Positions 1 to 9,610 of a DNA stretch of 64,000 nucleotides are shown piece after piece. The stretch is from Laspinema palackyanum D2a (GTDB lineage Bacteria; Cyanobacteriota; Cyanobacteriia; Cyanobacteriales; Laspinemataceae): assembly GCA_025370845.1 (NCBI GenBank), contig JAMXFF010000022.1, positions 60,270 through 124,269 on the forward strand. The letters run 5' to 3'. The translations under genes were made by a program, and so were the position numbers. The notes beneath the pieces are model-generated. The model made no database searches. It saw nothing but the letters and a program-made list of their open reading frames with translations, and had not been told where the DNA came from. Position 1 is the first letter of the stretch. Every line of letters begins with the position of its first letter.

Positions 1-270
1 TTACAGTTCCGGGATTATTATTGCCACCCTCACTGCCGTTTCCGGTTACAGTTCCGGGATTATTATTGCCACCCTCAGTCCCGTTTCCAGTTACAGTTCC
101 TAGATTATTATTGCCACCCTCACTGCCGTTTCCAGTTACAGTTCCTAGATTATTGTTGCCACCCTCACTGCCGTTTCCAGTTACAGTTCCTAGATTATTG
201 TTGCCACCATTGGTTCCGGTTGTGGTTCCGGGATTATTGTTGCCACCATTGGTTCCGGTTGTGGTTCCTG
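1..270. repeat. 45-bp then 39-bp in-frame tandem repeats
   Basis: TTACAGTTCC recurs at 1, 46, 91, 136 and 181, a period of 45 bp (15 codons). It is followed by two 39-bp units (13 codons) between about 193 and 270. All periods are multiples of three, so on the minus strand they encode a Gly/Asn/Thr-rich low-complexity linker in the DUF4347 protein. The array continues past the left edge. Confidence 0.9.
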
Positions 271-3200
271 GATTATTGCTTCCTGTATTTCCAGTTCCTG
301 TACCTGGATTATTCGTGTCACCTGTATTGCCGCCACCTGTGCCACCGCCAGCGTTAGGCGATTGAATGATTAAATCAAAGGTATCCGTAATGCTTGCACC
401 GGACTGATCTGTAGCGGTGACAATAATTGGGAGAGTTCCGATATCGGTTCTTCCTGGAGTGCCGGTGAAGGTGCCGTCATCCTCGAAGGTTAACCAATCG
501 GGAAGACGGTTCCCATTCGCGAGGGTAACGGTATAGGTTAAGCGGTCCTTGAAGGCAATAATATCGGCATCATCAAACGTATTTGGCGGGATGGAAAAGT
601 TAAAGTTGATGCCTGGAGTGAGGGTTTGATTTTCGAGGGGATTAAGGAGGATGGGGGGAGCGTTAATGTTTAAATTAACGGTTGAGGGAGTCTTGGAATA
701 GTCTGTGCCGTCAAATCCATTCCAAGTGAAACTCACCGGACCATTAAAGTTTTCATTGGGGACAAAGGAGAGTTTCTGGATATCGGCCAGAGAAATTTCC
801 CCGACATTTTGGATGGGATTGCCATCCAAAAATAGTGTTCCGTTGGTGGGAAGAGAGGTAATAGAAATTGTCTGGAGTGTATCCCCATCAGCGTCTGTAA
901 ATTGATTGGCAAAATCCTCGGGTTTAAAAAAGAAGGAAGTATTTTTTGTGCCGGTTTGATTGAGGGGTTTTAGGGTAGGTGGGGTATTAGCGTTAAGGTT
1001 TAAATTAACGGTGGATTCAGTTGTGGCATAGTCTGTGCCGTCAAATCCATTCCAAGTGAAACTCACCGGACCATTAAAGTTTTCATTGGGGACAAAGGAG
1101 AGTTTCTGGATATCGGCCAGAGGAATTTCCCGGGGATTTTGGATGGCAAGACCATCCAAAAATAGGGTTCCAGTGGTGGGAAGAGAGGTAATGGAAATTC
1201 CCTGGAGGGTATCCCCATCAGGGTCTGTAAATTGATTGGCAAAATCCTCGGGTTTAAATAAGAATGGAGTATTTTTTGTGCCGGTTTGATTGAGGGGTTT
1301 TAGGGTAGGTGGGGTATTATTGATGTTGACGACAAAACTTCCGAGTTGGCCGGCGATCGCATTGCCGGTGGTATCGGTGACTTGGTTTGTTTGCAATGTC
1401 ACGGTATAAGTGCCGTTATCGCCCTTATCCCAACGGCCCCCGGGAGGGGTAATCTGGTAGGTGACGTTGATCTCAGGGGAATTGCCGGTGGGATTGGGGG
1501 TGGCGATCGGCGTAACCTGGAGACTCTCGTTCTTGGGTCCAGTGACCAGAATATCCCCAATATCCAAGGTACTCCAGTCGATCGCCCGGTTATCGGTAAA
1601 AGTGACAGTGAAACTATAGGTTGTTCCGCCTGCCGTGGTCACCTTTTCGACCTTAAAGTCTTTAAAACCAGGGGGGTCTAAGTCCGTTGGTCCGGGAGAC
1701 CCGATATCTAACCCGCTATGGGTGTCAGTTAAGGTACTTTCATAAGCTTTGGCGACAACTGGTGTAGGAATACCCGGTTGACCGATCGCACTGGTCAACC
1801 AATTGTTACCATTATTGTTGCCTGTTCTCAAGTCCTCTTGGCTAAAAGTGAGAGGGGTTAAATACAGGGAAGCGCCAGCAGAGGGCTTCGGCCATAACCC
1901 CGTGGTGTCATACGCCACCTCATCAATGGCTGTGGTAAACCCTTGACTATAGCTACTAAAGTTCCGCCATAACCCGATGCGATCGCTAGTATTTCCCAAT
2001 TCAGACCAATTACTGACGGGAATCAGGGGAATCGCCCCGGTATCCCACGCCGCCTTAAATGCATCGGAAGACAGGTTAGCATTAAACAAAATCCCCGTTT
2101 TCCCTGCTGCGATCGTACCCCCAGTAATATTCGCCGCAGGTAGTTTAGCACCAGCATTGGCAAAGACAAATCCCGTTAAGTCCAGGGGTTGATCCGTCGG
2201 ATTGTAAATCTCCACCCACTCCCAGTTCGGTTGGTCATTGCGGGGATGGTACATAATTTCCGTAATCACCGGGAGAACCTGTTTCTCATAAGCGCCGATA
2301 TCGATCGCCTTGCCAACCTTGCGCTGGAATGGGTTACCCCGTTGGTCCGTGACTAACTCAGTGTTAACATTAGCATTGCCCAAATCAATCGCCCGAGACC
2401 CTAAAGTGAGGGCATGGGTTAACGGAGACCCCGCAGGTGCGCCATTCAGTGCTAAAGTCGGATTGATGACAGCGTTAATGTCGCCCACATTGAGGGATTT
2501 GAAGCTGTGATTTGTACCCGCATTTAACCCATCGCTGCCGGTCCAATCGCCAACCAGGTTATACCCTCCCCTGCTTACCGGACCCGAAATATCCGGGTAG
2601 ACATCACCCAGGCTCTTATCGGTGTTTCCGGCAACTAGGGTATGACTGAGATCGAGAGACATTCTCTCCGCTCCATTATTAAAGATGCCGCCACCGTTGC
2701 CGGTGTTATTGCCATCAAGATCAGCAGCAGTATTAAAGGCGATCGTGCTGTGACTAACGGTTAGAGTTCGTGTATTGTAAAACCCGCCACCGTGGGTCGC
2801 CGCCCGGTTATTGGAAATCGTACTATTAGAGATAAACGCAGTGCCATCATTTTGGATGCCTCCACCATGATTGCCAGCTTCATTATCGTTAATGGTACTC
2901 TCAGCGGAGTTGTTAGAAATGGTACTACCGCTAACCGTCAGAATCCCCTCATTCTTAATGCCTCCACCGTCATCTTCAGCTCGGTTTCCGGTAATGGTAC
3001 TCCGATTCAGGGTTAAAGTACCCTCATTGTAAATCCCACCCCCATCACTGGTATTGTTTTCCTCGGGAGTAGGGGGAATATTGGCTAACCCATTTTTAAC
3101 GGTGAGATTATTTAGAGTGAGGTCAGCATCGGCCCCGACATGGAAAATCCGGAAACCAGGTGCGTCCTGAGCGCGAATGATTTCAGCCCCGTTTCCATTA

Positions 3201-4015
3201 ATCGTTAGCTTACCCGTCTCAATAGAGGGTAACCCGTTGGCCCCGAGGAAATCACTCTTAATTTCGGTGAGGGTATAGGTACCCCTTTCTAAATTGATGA
3301 TCCTCTCTTGACCATTATTCTCCTTAGCCGCTTCAATTGCAGCAATCAGTGCATCAATCAGTTGGTCAACATTTCCCACGTTCACCGTATAGGGTTCTGG
3401 GAGTAAAGCGTTATAGCCAGCGATCGCCTCGGATTGGAAGGGTACAGGGGTCTCAATGTTTCCCTGGCTCACTTCTAGGGTCCAGTTGCCGTTCAATTTC
3501 GCACTGCCGGTTAAATCATCAGAGGCGGCAATATCCGCACCCGTCAACGCTGCTAGTTTTTGCAGGAAGGTAATCCCTGTATCCGAGGTCCCGACATTAC
3601 ATCCATAGAGTAAGATATCGGCCCCCTCACTGAGGGCCGCCCGCAGGACCTGCCATTGGGGAAGATAGGCATCCAGAGTCTCGGCATCCAGTTGGGTTGT
3701 GCCGAGTTGGACTCTGCCGGAACTTCCGTGAGAGACTAGATGAATGCTGTCGATGTTCGTCCGACCCGCGATCGCCTCCATGATTTGGTCGATGCCATCG
3801 CGATCGCCATCCAGCACGATCGCCTCCGTATCCGGTGTCAGAGCATCCAGGAGGGTTTGTTGCTCAGAAACCCCTGCATCGATAAAGACTAGGGTGCGGG
3901 ACTCCGTTAAAGGCAGGGTTCCTTGGATGGGAGGTTCTGGCGTGGTATCCAGGCCCTTATACCGATTTGAAATTCTGGGCCAGTGGTTGACTTGGCTGGA
4001 TTGTGGGTGGTTCAT
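1..4015 (-). CDS. DUF4347 / beta-helix / lamin-tail / cadherin-like surface protein (C-terminus beyond window)
   Basis: The minus strand stays open from here to the left edge, so the product exceeds 1338 residues. In order I read: a DUF4347 domain (residues ~30-190, with IHLVSHG near residue 91); a right-handed beta-helix-like region of short GGGI...N.GTLT...STI repeats (~residues 310-460); a lamin-tail-like domain (~580-750, motif WEWVEIYNP); an Ig-like block; two near-identical 110-residue cadherin-like repeats; a CADG-like domain; and a Gly/Asn/Thr-rich tail. DUF4347 proteins are large secreted or surface proteins in cyanobacteria; adhesion or matrix function is inference. The ATG at 4015 follows a GGGGA box. 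An in-frame ATG at 4063 would add 16 residues, and a stop lies at 4079-4081. No signal peptide is obvious, which suits type I export, but the C-terminal signal is outside the window. Confidence 0.88.
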   Translation of the reverse strand, partial: MNHPQSSQVNHWPRISNRYKGLDTTPEPPIQGTLPLTESRTLVFIDAGVSEQQTLLDALTPDTEAIVLDGDRDGIDQIMEAIAGRTNIDSIHLVSHGSSGRVQLGTTQLDAETLDAYLPQWQVLRAALSEGADILLYGCNVGTSDTGITFLQKLAALTGADIAASDDLTGSAKLNGNWTLEVSQGNIETPVPFQSEAIAGYNALLPEPYTVNVGNVDQLIDALIAAIEAAKENNGQERIINLERGTYTLTEIKSDFLGANGLPSIETGKLTINGNGAEIIRAQDAPGFRIFHVGADADLTLNNLTVKNGLANIPPTPEENNTSDGGGIYNEGTLTLNRSTITGNRAEDDGGGIKNEGILTVSGSTISNNSAESTINDNEAGNHGGGIQNDGTAFISNSTISNNRAATHGGGFYNTRTLTVSHSTIAFNTAADLDGNNTGNGGGIFNNGAERMSLDLSHTLVAGNTDKSLGDVYPDISGPVSRGGYNLVGDWTGSDGLNAGTNHSFKSLNVGDINAVINPTLALNGAPAGSPLTHALTLGSRAIDLGNANVNTELVTDQRGNPFQRKVGKAIDIGAYEKQVLPVITEIMYHPRNDQPNWEWVEIYNPTDQPLDLTGFVFANAGAKLPAANITGGTIAAGKTGILFNANLSSDAFKAAWDTGAIPLIPVSNWSELGNTSDRIGLWRNFSSYSQGFTTAIDEVAYDTTGLWPKPSAGASLYLTPLTFSQEDLRTGNNNGNNWLTSAIGQPGIPTPVVAKAYESTLTDTHSGLDIGSPGPTDLDPPGFKDFKVEKVTTAGGTTYSFTVTFTDNRAIDWSTLDIGDILVTGPKNESLQVTPIATPNPTGNSPEINVTYQITPPGGRWDKGDNGTYTVTLQTNQVTDTTGNAIAGQLGSFVVNINNTPPTLKPLNQTGTKNTPFLFKPEDFANQFTDPDGDTLQGISITSLPTTGTLFLDGLAIQNPREIPLADIQKLSFVPNENFNGPVSFTWNGFDGTDYATTESTVNLNLNANTPPTLKPLNQTGTKNTSFFFKPEDFANQFTDADGDTLQTISITSLPTNGTLFLDGNPIQNVGEISLADIQKLSFVPNENFNGPVSFTWNGFDGTDYSKTPSTVNLNINAPPILLNPLENQTLTPGINFNFSIPPNTFDDADIIAFKDRLTYTVTLANGNRLPDWLTFEDDGTFTGTPGRTDIGTLPIIVTATDQSGASITDTFDLIIQSPNAGGGTGGGNTGDTNNPGTGTGNTGSNNPGTTTGTNGGNNNPGTTTGTNGGNNNLGTVTGNGSEGGNNNLGTVTGNGSEGGNNNLGTVTGNGTEGGNNNPGTVTGNGSEGGNNNPGTV
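657..1316 (-). repeat. 330-bp tandem duplication encoding two cadherin-like domains
   Basis: Two adjacent 330-bp units (about 657-986 and 987-1316) are almost identical for long stretches; for example, 711-800 matches 1041-1130 base for base as far as I can follow. Each encodes one 110-residue domain with FVPNENFNGPVSFTW and a Asp-rich FTDxDGDTL motif typical of cadherin-like or Ig-like calcium-binding domains. The near identity implies recent duplication or gene conversion within the gene. Confidence 0.85.
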
Positions 4016-4484
4016 TGAAAATACATCCCCGGAAAATATAGTGTTAATAATCATCTTGAACATCCAACCCCCGTATGATTACGAGGGCCTGGGTTCTTTA
4101 TAAATCAAGGCTGGACAATTTTGGTGGAAGAAAGAAAAAACTAGATCACCCTGGTTATGATCTAGTATAGTCCGTAGATACACGGGGATGGGTTGCACCC
4201 CTCAACTAAATGCCTAATTAGCCCTCTCTCGCCAACCTTCAGAGGTGCAAAGGGTTTTTCTTTAGGCTGATCTCGGACTAGGCAAAAGGGTTTACGGGGT
4301 CTTGCGCGGAAGATTACGCATCCAACCTAAAATAAAACCAACGCCCTTGGGAACCGCTTTAAAGCGTGGCCCTAGGGCGGGAACGATTGAGGGCTATACG
4401 GGGTCTATCCGTGCCACAATCCGAGCGATCGCTGGATCAGCAGCAATCCCATCTATCAACATCAGGAGACTTTCTCACTCAACA
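4016..4484. other. Intergenic space between the DUF4347 gene and the dipeptidase gene
   Basis: This is a divergent gap of about 470 bp. It holds a perfect 8-bp inverted repeat at 4141-4165 (CTAGATCA, 9-nt spacer, TGATCTAG). The right half (4302-4484) is open in frame with the dipeptidase but has no family resemblance. The minus strand of 4320-4470 reads as two short open pieces split by a stop, possibly a relic. I see no supported gene. Confidence 0.6.
4141..4165. promoter_or_regulatory. Perfect inverted repeat upstream of the DUF4347 gene
   Basis: CTAGATCA at 4141-4148 and TGATCTAG at 4158-4165 are exact reverse complements around a 9-nt spacer. There is no T-run, so it is not a convincing terminator. 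Its place about 125 bp upstream of the adhesin-like gene start suggests an operator or leader hairpin, but this is inference. Confidence 0.4.
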
Positions 4485-5174
4485 ATGAAACCCTATCAAC
4501 ACATCCCCATTCTTGACTGTGGCGAACCCTTGGTGGCGATTCCTGGGGATCAGTTTGCCCTCGTGTTGCCTCATCCTTATGAACTCTTGGGCGCACCTTA
4601 CGCAGGGCGATCGCCGTTTTATCTGCGCCAAGGGGTCCTGACGGGTTTAATCCAAGCACAAACCTACCTCCATCAGCAATATCCCCAATGGCAGATTTCC
4701 ATTTTTGATGCCTATCGGCCTATCGCCGTGCAGCAGTTTATGGTAAACTATGCGTTCACCGAGCAGGTGCGATCGCAAGGATTGGATCCGGAGAAATTAA
4801 GCCCCACTGAGCGTCAAGAAATTTTAGCGCAAGTGTATCAATTTTGGGCCGTTCCCAGTCTGGACCCCGCCACCCCTCCGCCTCATGCCACGGGTGCAGC
4901 CGTGGATGTTACCTTGGTCAATCAGGAGGGTATCGCAGTGGACATGGGTTCCCCCATTGATGAAATCTCACCGCGATCGCATCCTGACTATTTTGCTCAG
5001 AGTCCGGATCTCACTCACCAAGGGTATCACACCCATCGTCAAATTTTGGCCCAAGCCATGCAACAATCTGGATTTGCTCAACATCCCAATGAATGGTGGC
5101 ATTTCTGTAAAGGGGATCAGATGTGGGCTTGGTTAACGGACCAAGAGACGGCTTTTTATGGCAGAGTTGAGTAA
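4485..5174 (+). CDS. ddpX: D-alanyl-D-alanine dipeptidase (VanX/DdpX family, peptidase M15D)
   Basis: The 229-residue product should be a zinc metallopeptidase that hydrolyses D-Ala-D-Ala and acts on cell-wall dipeptides. Family marks are FDAYRP in the first third, the zinc-binding stretch HATGAAVDVTL (His and Asp ligands), a Gly/His-rich GYHTHRQ segment, and the EWWHF motif carrying the catalytic Glu and third ligand. The first in-frame ATG that makes sense is at 4485, giving MKPYQHIPILDCGEPLV, the usual family N-terminus. An upstream extension to 4302 is open but lacks family sequence. An AGGAG sits about 17 bases upstream, rather far. In cyanobacteria this enzyme is thought to recycle D-Ala-D-Ala rather than confer vancomycin resistance, and no van regulators are adjacent. 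Confidence 0.9.
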   Translation: MKPYQHIPILDCGEPLVAIPGDQFALVLPHPYELLGAPYAGRSPFYLRQGVLTGLIQAQTYLHQQYPQWQISIFDAYRPIAVQQFMVNYAFTEQVRSQGLDPEKLSPTERQEILAQVYQFWAVPSLDPATPPPHATGAAVDVTLVNQEGIAVDMGSPIDEISPRSHPDYFAQSPDLTHQGYHTHRQILAQAMQQSGFAQHPNEWWHFCKGDQMWAWLTDQETAFYGRVE

Positions 5175-5257
5175 ATTCAGTACGATGGCGGGGGTTCGCA
5201 GTCCCGCCTGATCGCTTAAGTGAGTGGAAAATTGATTTTTGAGTATGAACAGAAGAT

Positions 5258-5480
5258 AACGACTGAAGTCGTTACTACGAACTAAGATAAGAGAACGACT
5301 GAAGTCGTTACTACGAACTAAGATAAGAGAACGACTGAAGTCGTTACTACGAACTGAAGAGAACGACTGAAGTCGTTACTACGAACTGAAGATAACGACT
5401 GAAGTCGTTACTACGAACTGAAGAGAACGACTGAAGTCGTTACTACGAACTGAAGATAACGACTGAGGTTGTTAGTTGAG
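5258..5480. repeat. Tandem array of seven TTCA-loop palindromes
   Basis: AACGACTGAAGTCGTT followed by ACTACGAAC starts at 5258, 5294, 5330, 5362, 5394, 5426 and 5458 (the last degenerate), giving spacings of 36, 36, 32, 32, 32 and 32 bp. Each unit is a 6-bp stem with a 4-nt TGAA/TTCA loop. The last copy runs into the stop codon region of the glycosyltransferase gene (stop at 5472-5474). Spacers are short and nearly identical, so this is not CRISPR. The same unit recurs near 17.7-18.1 kb. Confidence 0.9.
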
Positions 5481-7103
5481 CATTGATTCATCGGCTAGGG
5501 TTCTGGTGGGGTTTACTGTCCAAATATGTCCCAGAGGATGGATGGGGGTGAGGGTATAACGCGGGTCGGATTCGAGGCTTTTATACAAAATACCGTTGGG
5601 ACGGAATAAGAACAGGGGGGAGGAAATGTCGGGGATTTCCAGGCGATCGCTGTCGGTGAGGAGGAGAAAGCGCACATCGGGATTGAGTTTATAACTCAAG
5701 GCAATCAGACGACTGAGGCGATCGGGACTGCCGATGACCTGGGGATTTTCGGCTTGATTAACCAGTTGGGCAACTTCGACATCGTAATAACAACTATATT
5801 TATGCCACCAGGTTTCTGCTGAGGCACTCACGGCACAAGAGATAATACCGGCCCCCAGCAATATCACATAGGCCACTTGCCAGATTCGACGCTGGAGATT
5901 CCTTCCGGTATCGAGACGGAGGCGATCGGCAAACAGATAGGCAACCGCCAATTGCAGCGCCAAATAGGAGGGCAAAAGATAGCGAGCAATCCCCGACCTT
6001 TGACCCCCGGAAATCACGTCATAGAGCATCAAAAACAAGCCATTAGCGGCAATGGATGTGAGCAGAAACCAGCCGACGAGGGATTTCGGAGTTTTGCGAA
6101 CCGTCACCCACAGTGCATATCCCACCAATAGGAGAATCGGGACGACAACATATCCCCAGCCATTTCCCCAAGCCAACGGCGTGAAATCTTCGCCTAATTC
6201 TACATCAAAAAACCGTTGGGGATAGAGGGTATGAAGGTCAAAAAAGACGGAACTCAAATTCACCAACCATCGATTCACTAATGCGGGTAGAGGCAAATCT
6301 CGCTCCAACCATCCCCCCAACCGGCTGTTTTTTTGAAAATACACCACAATCCAAGGAATCAACGTGGCGCAACCCATTCCGGAAGCAATCAGATAGGATT
6401 TAAAGGATTGAGTCCATTTCCATTGTTCTCGAAATCCGACATACAATCCATGTCCGAAAAAGACTAAGCCGGAAATCAGATGAGAATAGAAGCCTAAGAC
6501 AACAGTTCCGGCATAAATTGCCCAACTGCCTCGGGTTTTCAAGCGCAGCGATCGCAACAAGGCTAACCCAGAAACTAAAGTAACCACCGTCCATAAGCTA
6601 TATTGTCGGGCTTCTTGAGCATACAGCAAATGTAAGGGAGAAACCGCCACCAAGGACAGGGCAATCCAGCCTACCCTTGGGTCAGAAAATAGCTCTAAAC
6701 TGAGGAAGTAAAGGGCAGGAAATGCCAACAAACTTAGAATCGCCGCTACGCTACGAGTCACGGTGATGGAGTTGCCAAATATCTCCATCCAGAGGCGGGT
6801 TAAGAGGTAATAAAGGGGAGCGTGTTCAGCATTTTCAGCCAAGGCATTGAGGGTATCTCCCCACCCCCGTTCTGGTGAGAGACTTTGAAACTCATGCAAC
6901 TGGGCGATCGTCAGCGGTTCCCCGGTGGGAATTTGCTCATAAAAGTTGGATTTTCGGTATCCTGCCACGCGCAAAGAGGTATTAACTTCATCAACCCAGT
7001 AAATTTTTTGGTCTAACTGATAAAACCTAAAAAATATGCCGATCGCGAGAACTAACACGACCAAGAACCGTAAACTATTCCAATACCATTTGGGAGTTTT
7101 CAT
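5472..7103 (-). CDS. GT39/ArnT-like polyprenyl-phosphate-dependent glycosyltransferase
   Basis: The 543-residue membrane protein has about ten or more hydrophobic segments. After the first one comes the luminal-loop motif WVDEVNT, whose Asp-Glu pair matches the DE motif of PMT/ArnT GT-C enzymes, followed by EHAPLYYLL, also typical of the family. Such enzymes move a sugar from a lipid carrier onto a protein, lipid or polymer outside the cytoplasm. The acceptor here is unknown. ATG 7103 was chosen: it lies two bases after the stop of the upstream membrane gene and behind an AGG-rich leader, so the two genes are very likely co-translated. A longer start at 7130 would overlap the neighbour. The 3' end touches the palindrome array. 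Confidence 0.82.
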   Translation of the reverse strand: MKTPKWYWNSLRFLVVLVLAIGIFFRFYQLDQKIYWVDEVNTSLRVAGYRKSNFYEQIPTGEPLTIAQLHEFQSLSPERGWGDTLNALAENAEHAPLYYLLTRLWMEIFGNSITVTRSVAAILSLLAFPALYFLSLELFSDPRVGWIALSLVAVSPLHLLYAQEARQYSLWTVVTLVSGLALLRSLRLKTRGSWAIYAGTVVLGFYSHLISGLVFFGHGLYVGFREQWKWTQSFKSYLIASGMGCATLIPWIVVYFQKNSRLGGWLERDLPLPALVNRWLVNLSSVFFDLHTLYPQRFFDVELGEDFTPLAWGNGWGYVVVPILLLVGYALWVTVRKTPKSLVGWFLLTSIAANGLFLMLYDVISGGQRSGIARYLLPSYLALQLAVAYLFADRLRLDTGRNLQRRIWQVAYVILLGAGIISCAVSASAETWWHKYSCYYDVEVAQLVNQAENPQVIGSPDRLSRLIALSYKLNPDVRFLLLTDSDRLEIPDISSPLFLFRPNGILYKSLESDPRYTLTPIHPLGHIWTVNPTRTLADESMLN

Positions 7104-7105
7104 CC

Positions 7106-8794
7106 TTAATCCTGAACCTTTAAAATACAATCTGCTGATAATACAGCAAAGTCAGCCGTTTCAAAACCCGAACACTGAGTCATCAGGGTGGCGATCGCGG
7201 GTTGAATGCCTTGTTCCAGATTGGCGATCGCCTCCTGGGTGACGGCATAGGGGTTTAACCAGCGATTGTAAGATAAATACCCCGGAGTAAATGCCCCTTT
7301 TTCAATCAACCACCAATCCACCCCATCTTCTTGCAAAAAGTCCACTACATCTCGGAAATTGGGACTATATTGCGCTTGAATCATCCGTTGCAGACGATTC
7401 CGAAACTGTTCATAGTAACCCCAATGATAGGGAATCGCATATTCTCGGGCAGCGAAAACCGACCGATGAGCAAAGGTGGGTAAATTATTGGCTTCTTCTG
7501 CTAAAGAAGCAATCAAAATATCTGGGGGTTGTTGTTGTAAGAAGGCATAAAGTTCAAGTTGTTCTCCCCGTTCATAAGAAGTCCAGGGGAAATTGTTCAT
7601 CGTTAGCTGGGGATAAAATAGAAAGGCTATAGCCAACACAGTAGAAATAATTCCTGCTGTGATTTTTTTAGGAACTGATTGTCCCCATCTCCAGAGGGCA
7701 TCGAGTAGAATAGTGATGGCGATCGCTGCCGCCCATGCCATCACCATTCGCAAACTATGTTGCGTATAGCGACTGGGCAAATGGAGTTTAAATAGCAATC
7801 CATGTGCCGCCAAAAACATCAAGAAAGCGGCGATAACAATCTCTAATAAAATGCGGATGCGTGAAGAAATCGCAGGCACTAGAGTAAATTTTTTTGGAAA
7901 TTTAAGCAAAATTGGCAGCAAAAAACCTAAAGCCATGAACACCGGAGTTAAAATGGCAGACAGAGCAATCCCACTGCGTCCATGCAACCAAAATGCCCAA
8001 GGATCATCAATAAAAAATTGGCTTCTCCCTCCAGGTAGAAATTCCGGTAGTTTTCGAGCTTCCATAGCAGAAATCGTCGGACCAAATTCTGAGCTAGTTA
8101 GGGCATAAACCAATAAAATAAAACCTGCAATAATTAAATTAATATTTAAAAATTTTAAATTTTCAGGGGTAAGGTTGAGTTGGATTTTTCCTGCTTTATA
8201 TATGATAATTTGCAGGAGTAGAATTACCAGCACAATCAATACATATTGGGGATAAAAAAGTCCAAGCATCGCAATAAATATCCCAGCAGCCAGAATTTTC
8301 CTTTGCAAAAAATAATACAAAAAGGGTAAAAATAACGGATAGACAAAGGCTTTCGGCGTAGCAGAAATTAGCCCATCTTGCATCCATAAACTTTGATTGA
8401 GCAACACAGAAGCAATGAACCCGGCGATGGGTACCGGAAATAACTCCATCGTCACGCCAAAACAGAAAACCGTGGTGATTAAACCCAACAGAGGCGGCAA
8501 CAGTTTACTCACCAACAATGGGGCAATTCCTACTGCTGCCATCACCCGATAAAATAGGGCATAACCGGCAGGTGCAACGGATTGAAAATAATCGGCAATT
8601 AAATCATTGGGGAATAACCCCGGTTCTAAAAAGCGCTGCATCCAAAAAACGTGCTGCCGCGCATCATCTTGGACCACCAAGTCCGCACTAAATGCTTGCT
8701 GGAGCCCCCCTATCCCGTAAACCGCAGCAATAGTTAAGCTCAAACTGAACCAAAAAATCACCGCTGATTTAGGGGTATAGGGTGCAGGTGCCAT
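7106..8794 (-). CDS. Multi-spanning membrane protein, probable GT-C-like
   Basis: The product (562 residues from ATG 8794) has a long series of hydrophobic segments, an acidic VVQDDARQH loop after the first one, and a soluble C-terminal part with Cys residues. An acidic loop after the first transmembrane segment and a C-terminal extracytoplasmic domain are the plan of GT-C glycosyltransferases, but I recognise no named family. It ends two bases before the GT39-like gene, so the pair probably works on the same glycan. The frame stays open upstream to a TTG at 8971. I prefer ATG 8794 because the extra 59 residues look unordered and would leave almost no promoter space against the divergent gene at 9008. 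The start is uncertain. Confidence 0.65.
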   Translation of the reverse strand: MAPAPYTPKSAVIFWFSLSLTIAAVYGIGGLQQAFSADLVVQDDARQHVFWMQRFLEPGLFPNDLIADYFQSVAPAGYALFYRVMAAVGIAPLLVSKLLPPLLGLITTVFCFGVTMELFPVPIAGFIASVLLNQSLWMQDGLISATPKAFVYPLFLPFLYYFLQRKILAAGIFIAMLGLFYPQYVLIVLVILLLQIIIYKAGKIQLNLTPENLKFLNINLIIAGFILLVYALTSSEFGPTISAMEARKLPEFLPGGRSQFFIDDPWAFWLHGRSGIALSAILTPVFMALGFLLPILLKFPKKFTLVPAISSRIRILLEIVIAAFLMFLAAHGLLFKLHLPSRYTQHSLRMVMAWAAAIAITILLDALWRWGQSVPKKITAGIISTVLAIAFLFYPQLTMNNFPWTSYERGEQLELYAFLQQQPPDILIASLAEEANNLPTFAHRSVFAAREYAIPYHWGYYEQFRNRLQRMIQAQYSPNFRDVVDFLQEDGVDWWLIEKGAFTPGYLSYNRWLNPYAVTQEAIANLEQGIQPAIATLMTQCSGFETADFAVLSADCILKVQD

Positions 8795-9007
8795 GCAAAA
8801 CCGATGCAGACGATTGGGAAAGGTTGGGGAAATAGAAGAAGTTCGGAAGGACAAGGGTTTAAATCTGGGGGAAGGATTAATCTCAAATTCTAACCGATCG
8901 CTGGTAACAGTGGAAGCATCAGCCACCTCCAACCCCCTAGGAGTGATAAAATTAAGGGAATCTACCGACAATATTTGTCATGTAAACTTCACTGGGTCAC
9001 CCTAACC

Positions 9008-9610
9008 ATGAATACCACCCTAGCGGTCCCTGAAATTTCCCCCTTGGTCCTGCAAATGTCTCCGGCGATCGAGATGACAGACGAACAATTTTTCGACTTT
9101 TGCCAACAAAACAGAGACTATCGAATTGAACGTACTGCCACAGGAGAAGTGATTATCATGTCCCCCACGGGTTCAGAAACCGGAAACCGTAATTTTGATT
9201 TAATTGTCCAACTCGGACTCTGGACTCGACAAAATAAAACAGGAATTGGGTTTGATTCTTCCACCGGATTCACCCTTCCCAACGGGGCCATTAAATCCTC
9301 CGATGCTGCCTGGATCATGCTCGAAAAATGGCACAGTCTCACCACCGAAGAACAACAAAAATTTGCCCCAATATGTCCAGATTTTATCGTCGAAATCCGG
9401 TCCCCCAGTGACAACTTGAAACGCCTGCAAGATAAGCTGCAAGACTATATTGAGAATGGGGCATTACTCGGTTGGTTAATAGACCGCAAACACCAGCAAG
9501 TTTATATTTATCGTCCCAACCAACCCGTAGACTGTTTGACTCAACCAACCACTTTAAGCGAGGAGTCCCTTTTACCGGGTTTTGTCTTAGATTTATCCAC
9601 CATTTGGTAA
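9008..9610 (+). CDS. Uma2 family protein (PD-(D/E)XK-like fold, DUF820)
   Basis: The 200-residue protein has the Uma2 layout: an N-terminal MTDEQFFDFCQQN helix, RIERTATGEVIIMSP, the acidic SSDAAWI strand, PDFIVEIRSPSD and a C-terminal GWLIDRKHQQVYIYRP strand. The Asp in SSDAAW and Glu in FIVEIRS match the putative nuclease residues. Uma2 proteins are highly multiplied in cyanobacteria; their substrate is unknown. ATG 9008 is preferred over a TTG at 8975. This is the first of three Uma2 genes within 6 kb. Confidence 0.9.
   Translation: MNTTLAVPEISPLVLQMSPAIEMTDEQFFDFCQQNRDYRIERTATGEVIIMSPTGSETGNRNFDLIVQLGLWTRQNKTGIGFDSSTGFTLPNGAIKSSDAAWIMLEKWHSLTTEEQQKFAPICPDFIVEIRSPSDNLKRLQDKLQDYIENGALLGWLIDRKHQQVYIYRPNQPVDCLTQPTTLSEESLLPGFVLDLSTIW

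Noticed and set aside
705..1235. Two repeated plus-strand frames of 66 codons
   Set aside because: They are shadows of the duplicated cadherin-like domains on the minus strand.
4302..4484. N-terminal extension of the D-Ala-D-Ala dipeptidase
   Set aside because: The frame is open, but the 61 residues do not resemble the family, which starts at the MKPYQ position.
5258..5480. Possible CRISPR array (regularly spaced repeats)
   Set aside because: The unit period is 32-36 bp and the spacers are only a few nearly identical bases. Real CRISPR spacers are unique and about 30 bp or longer, and no cas genes are present.
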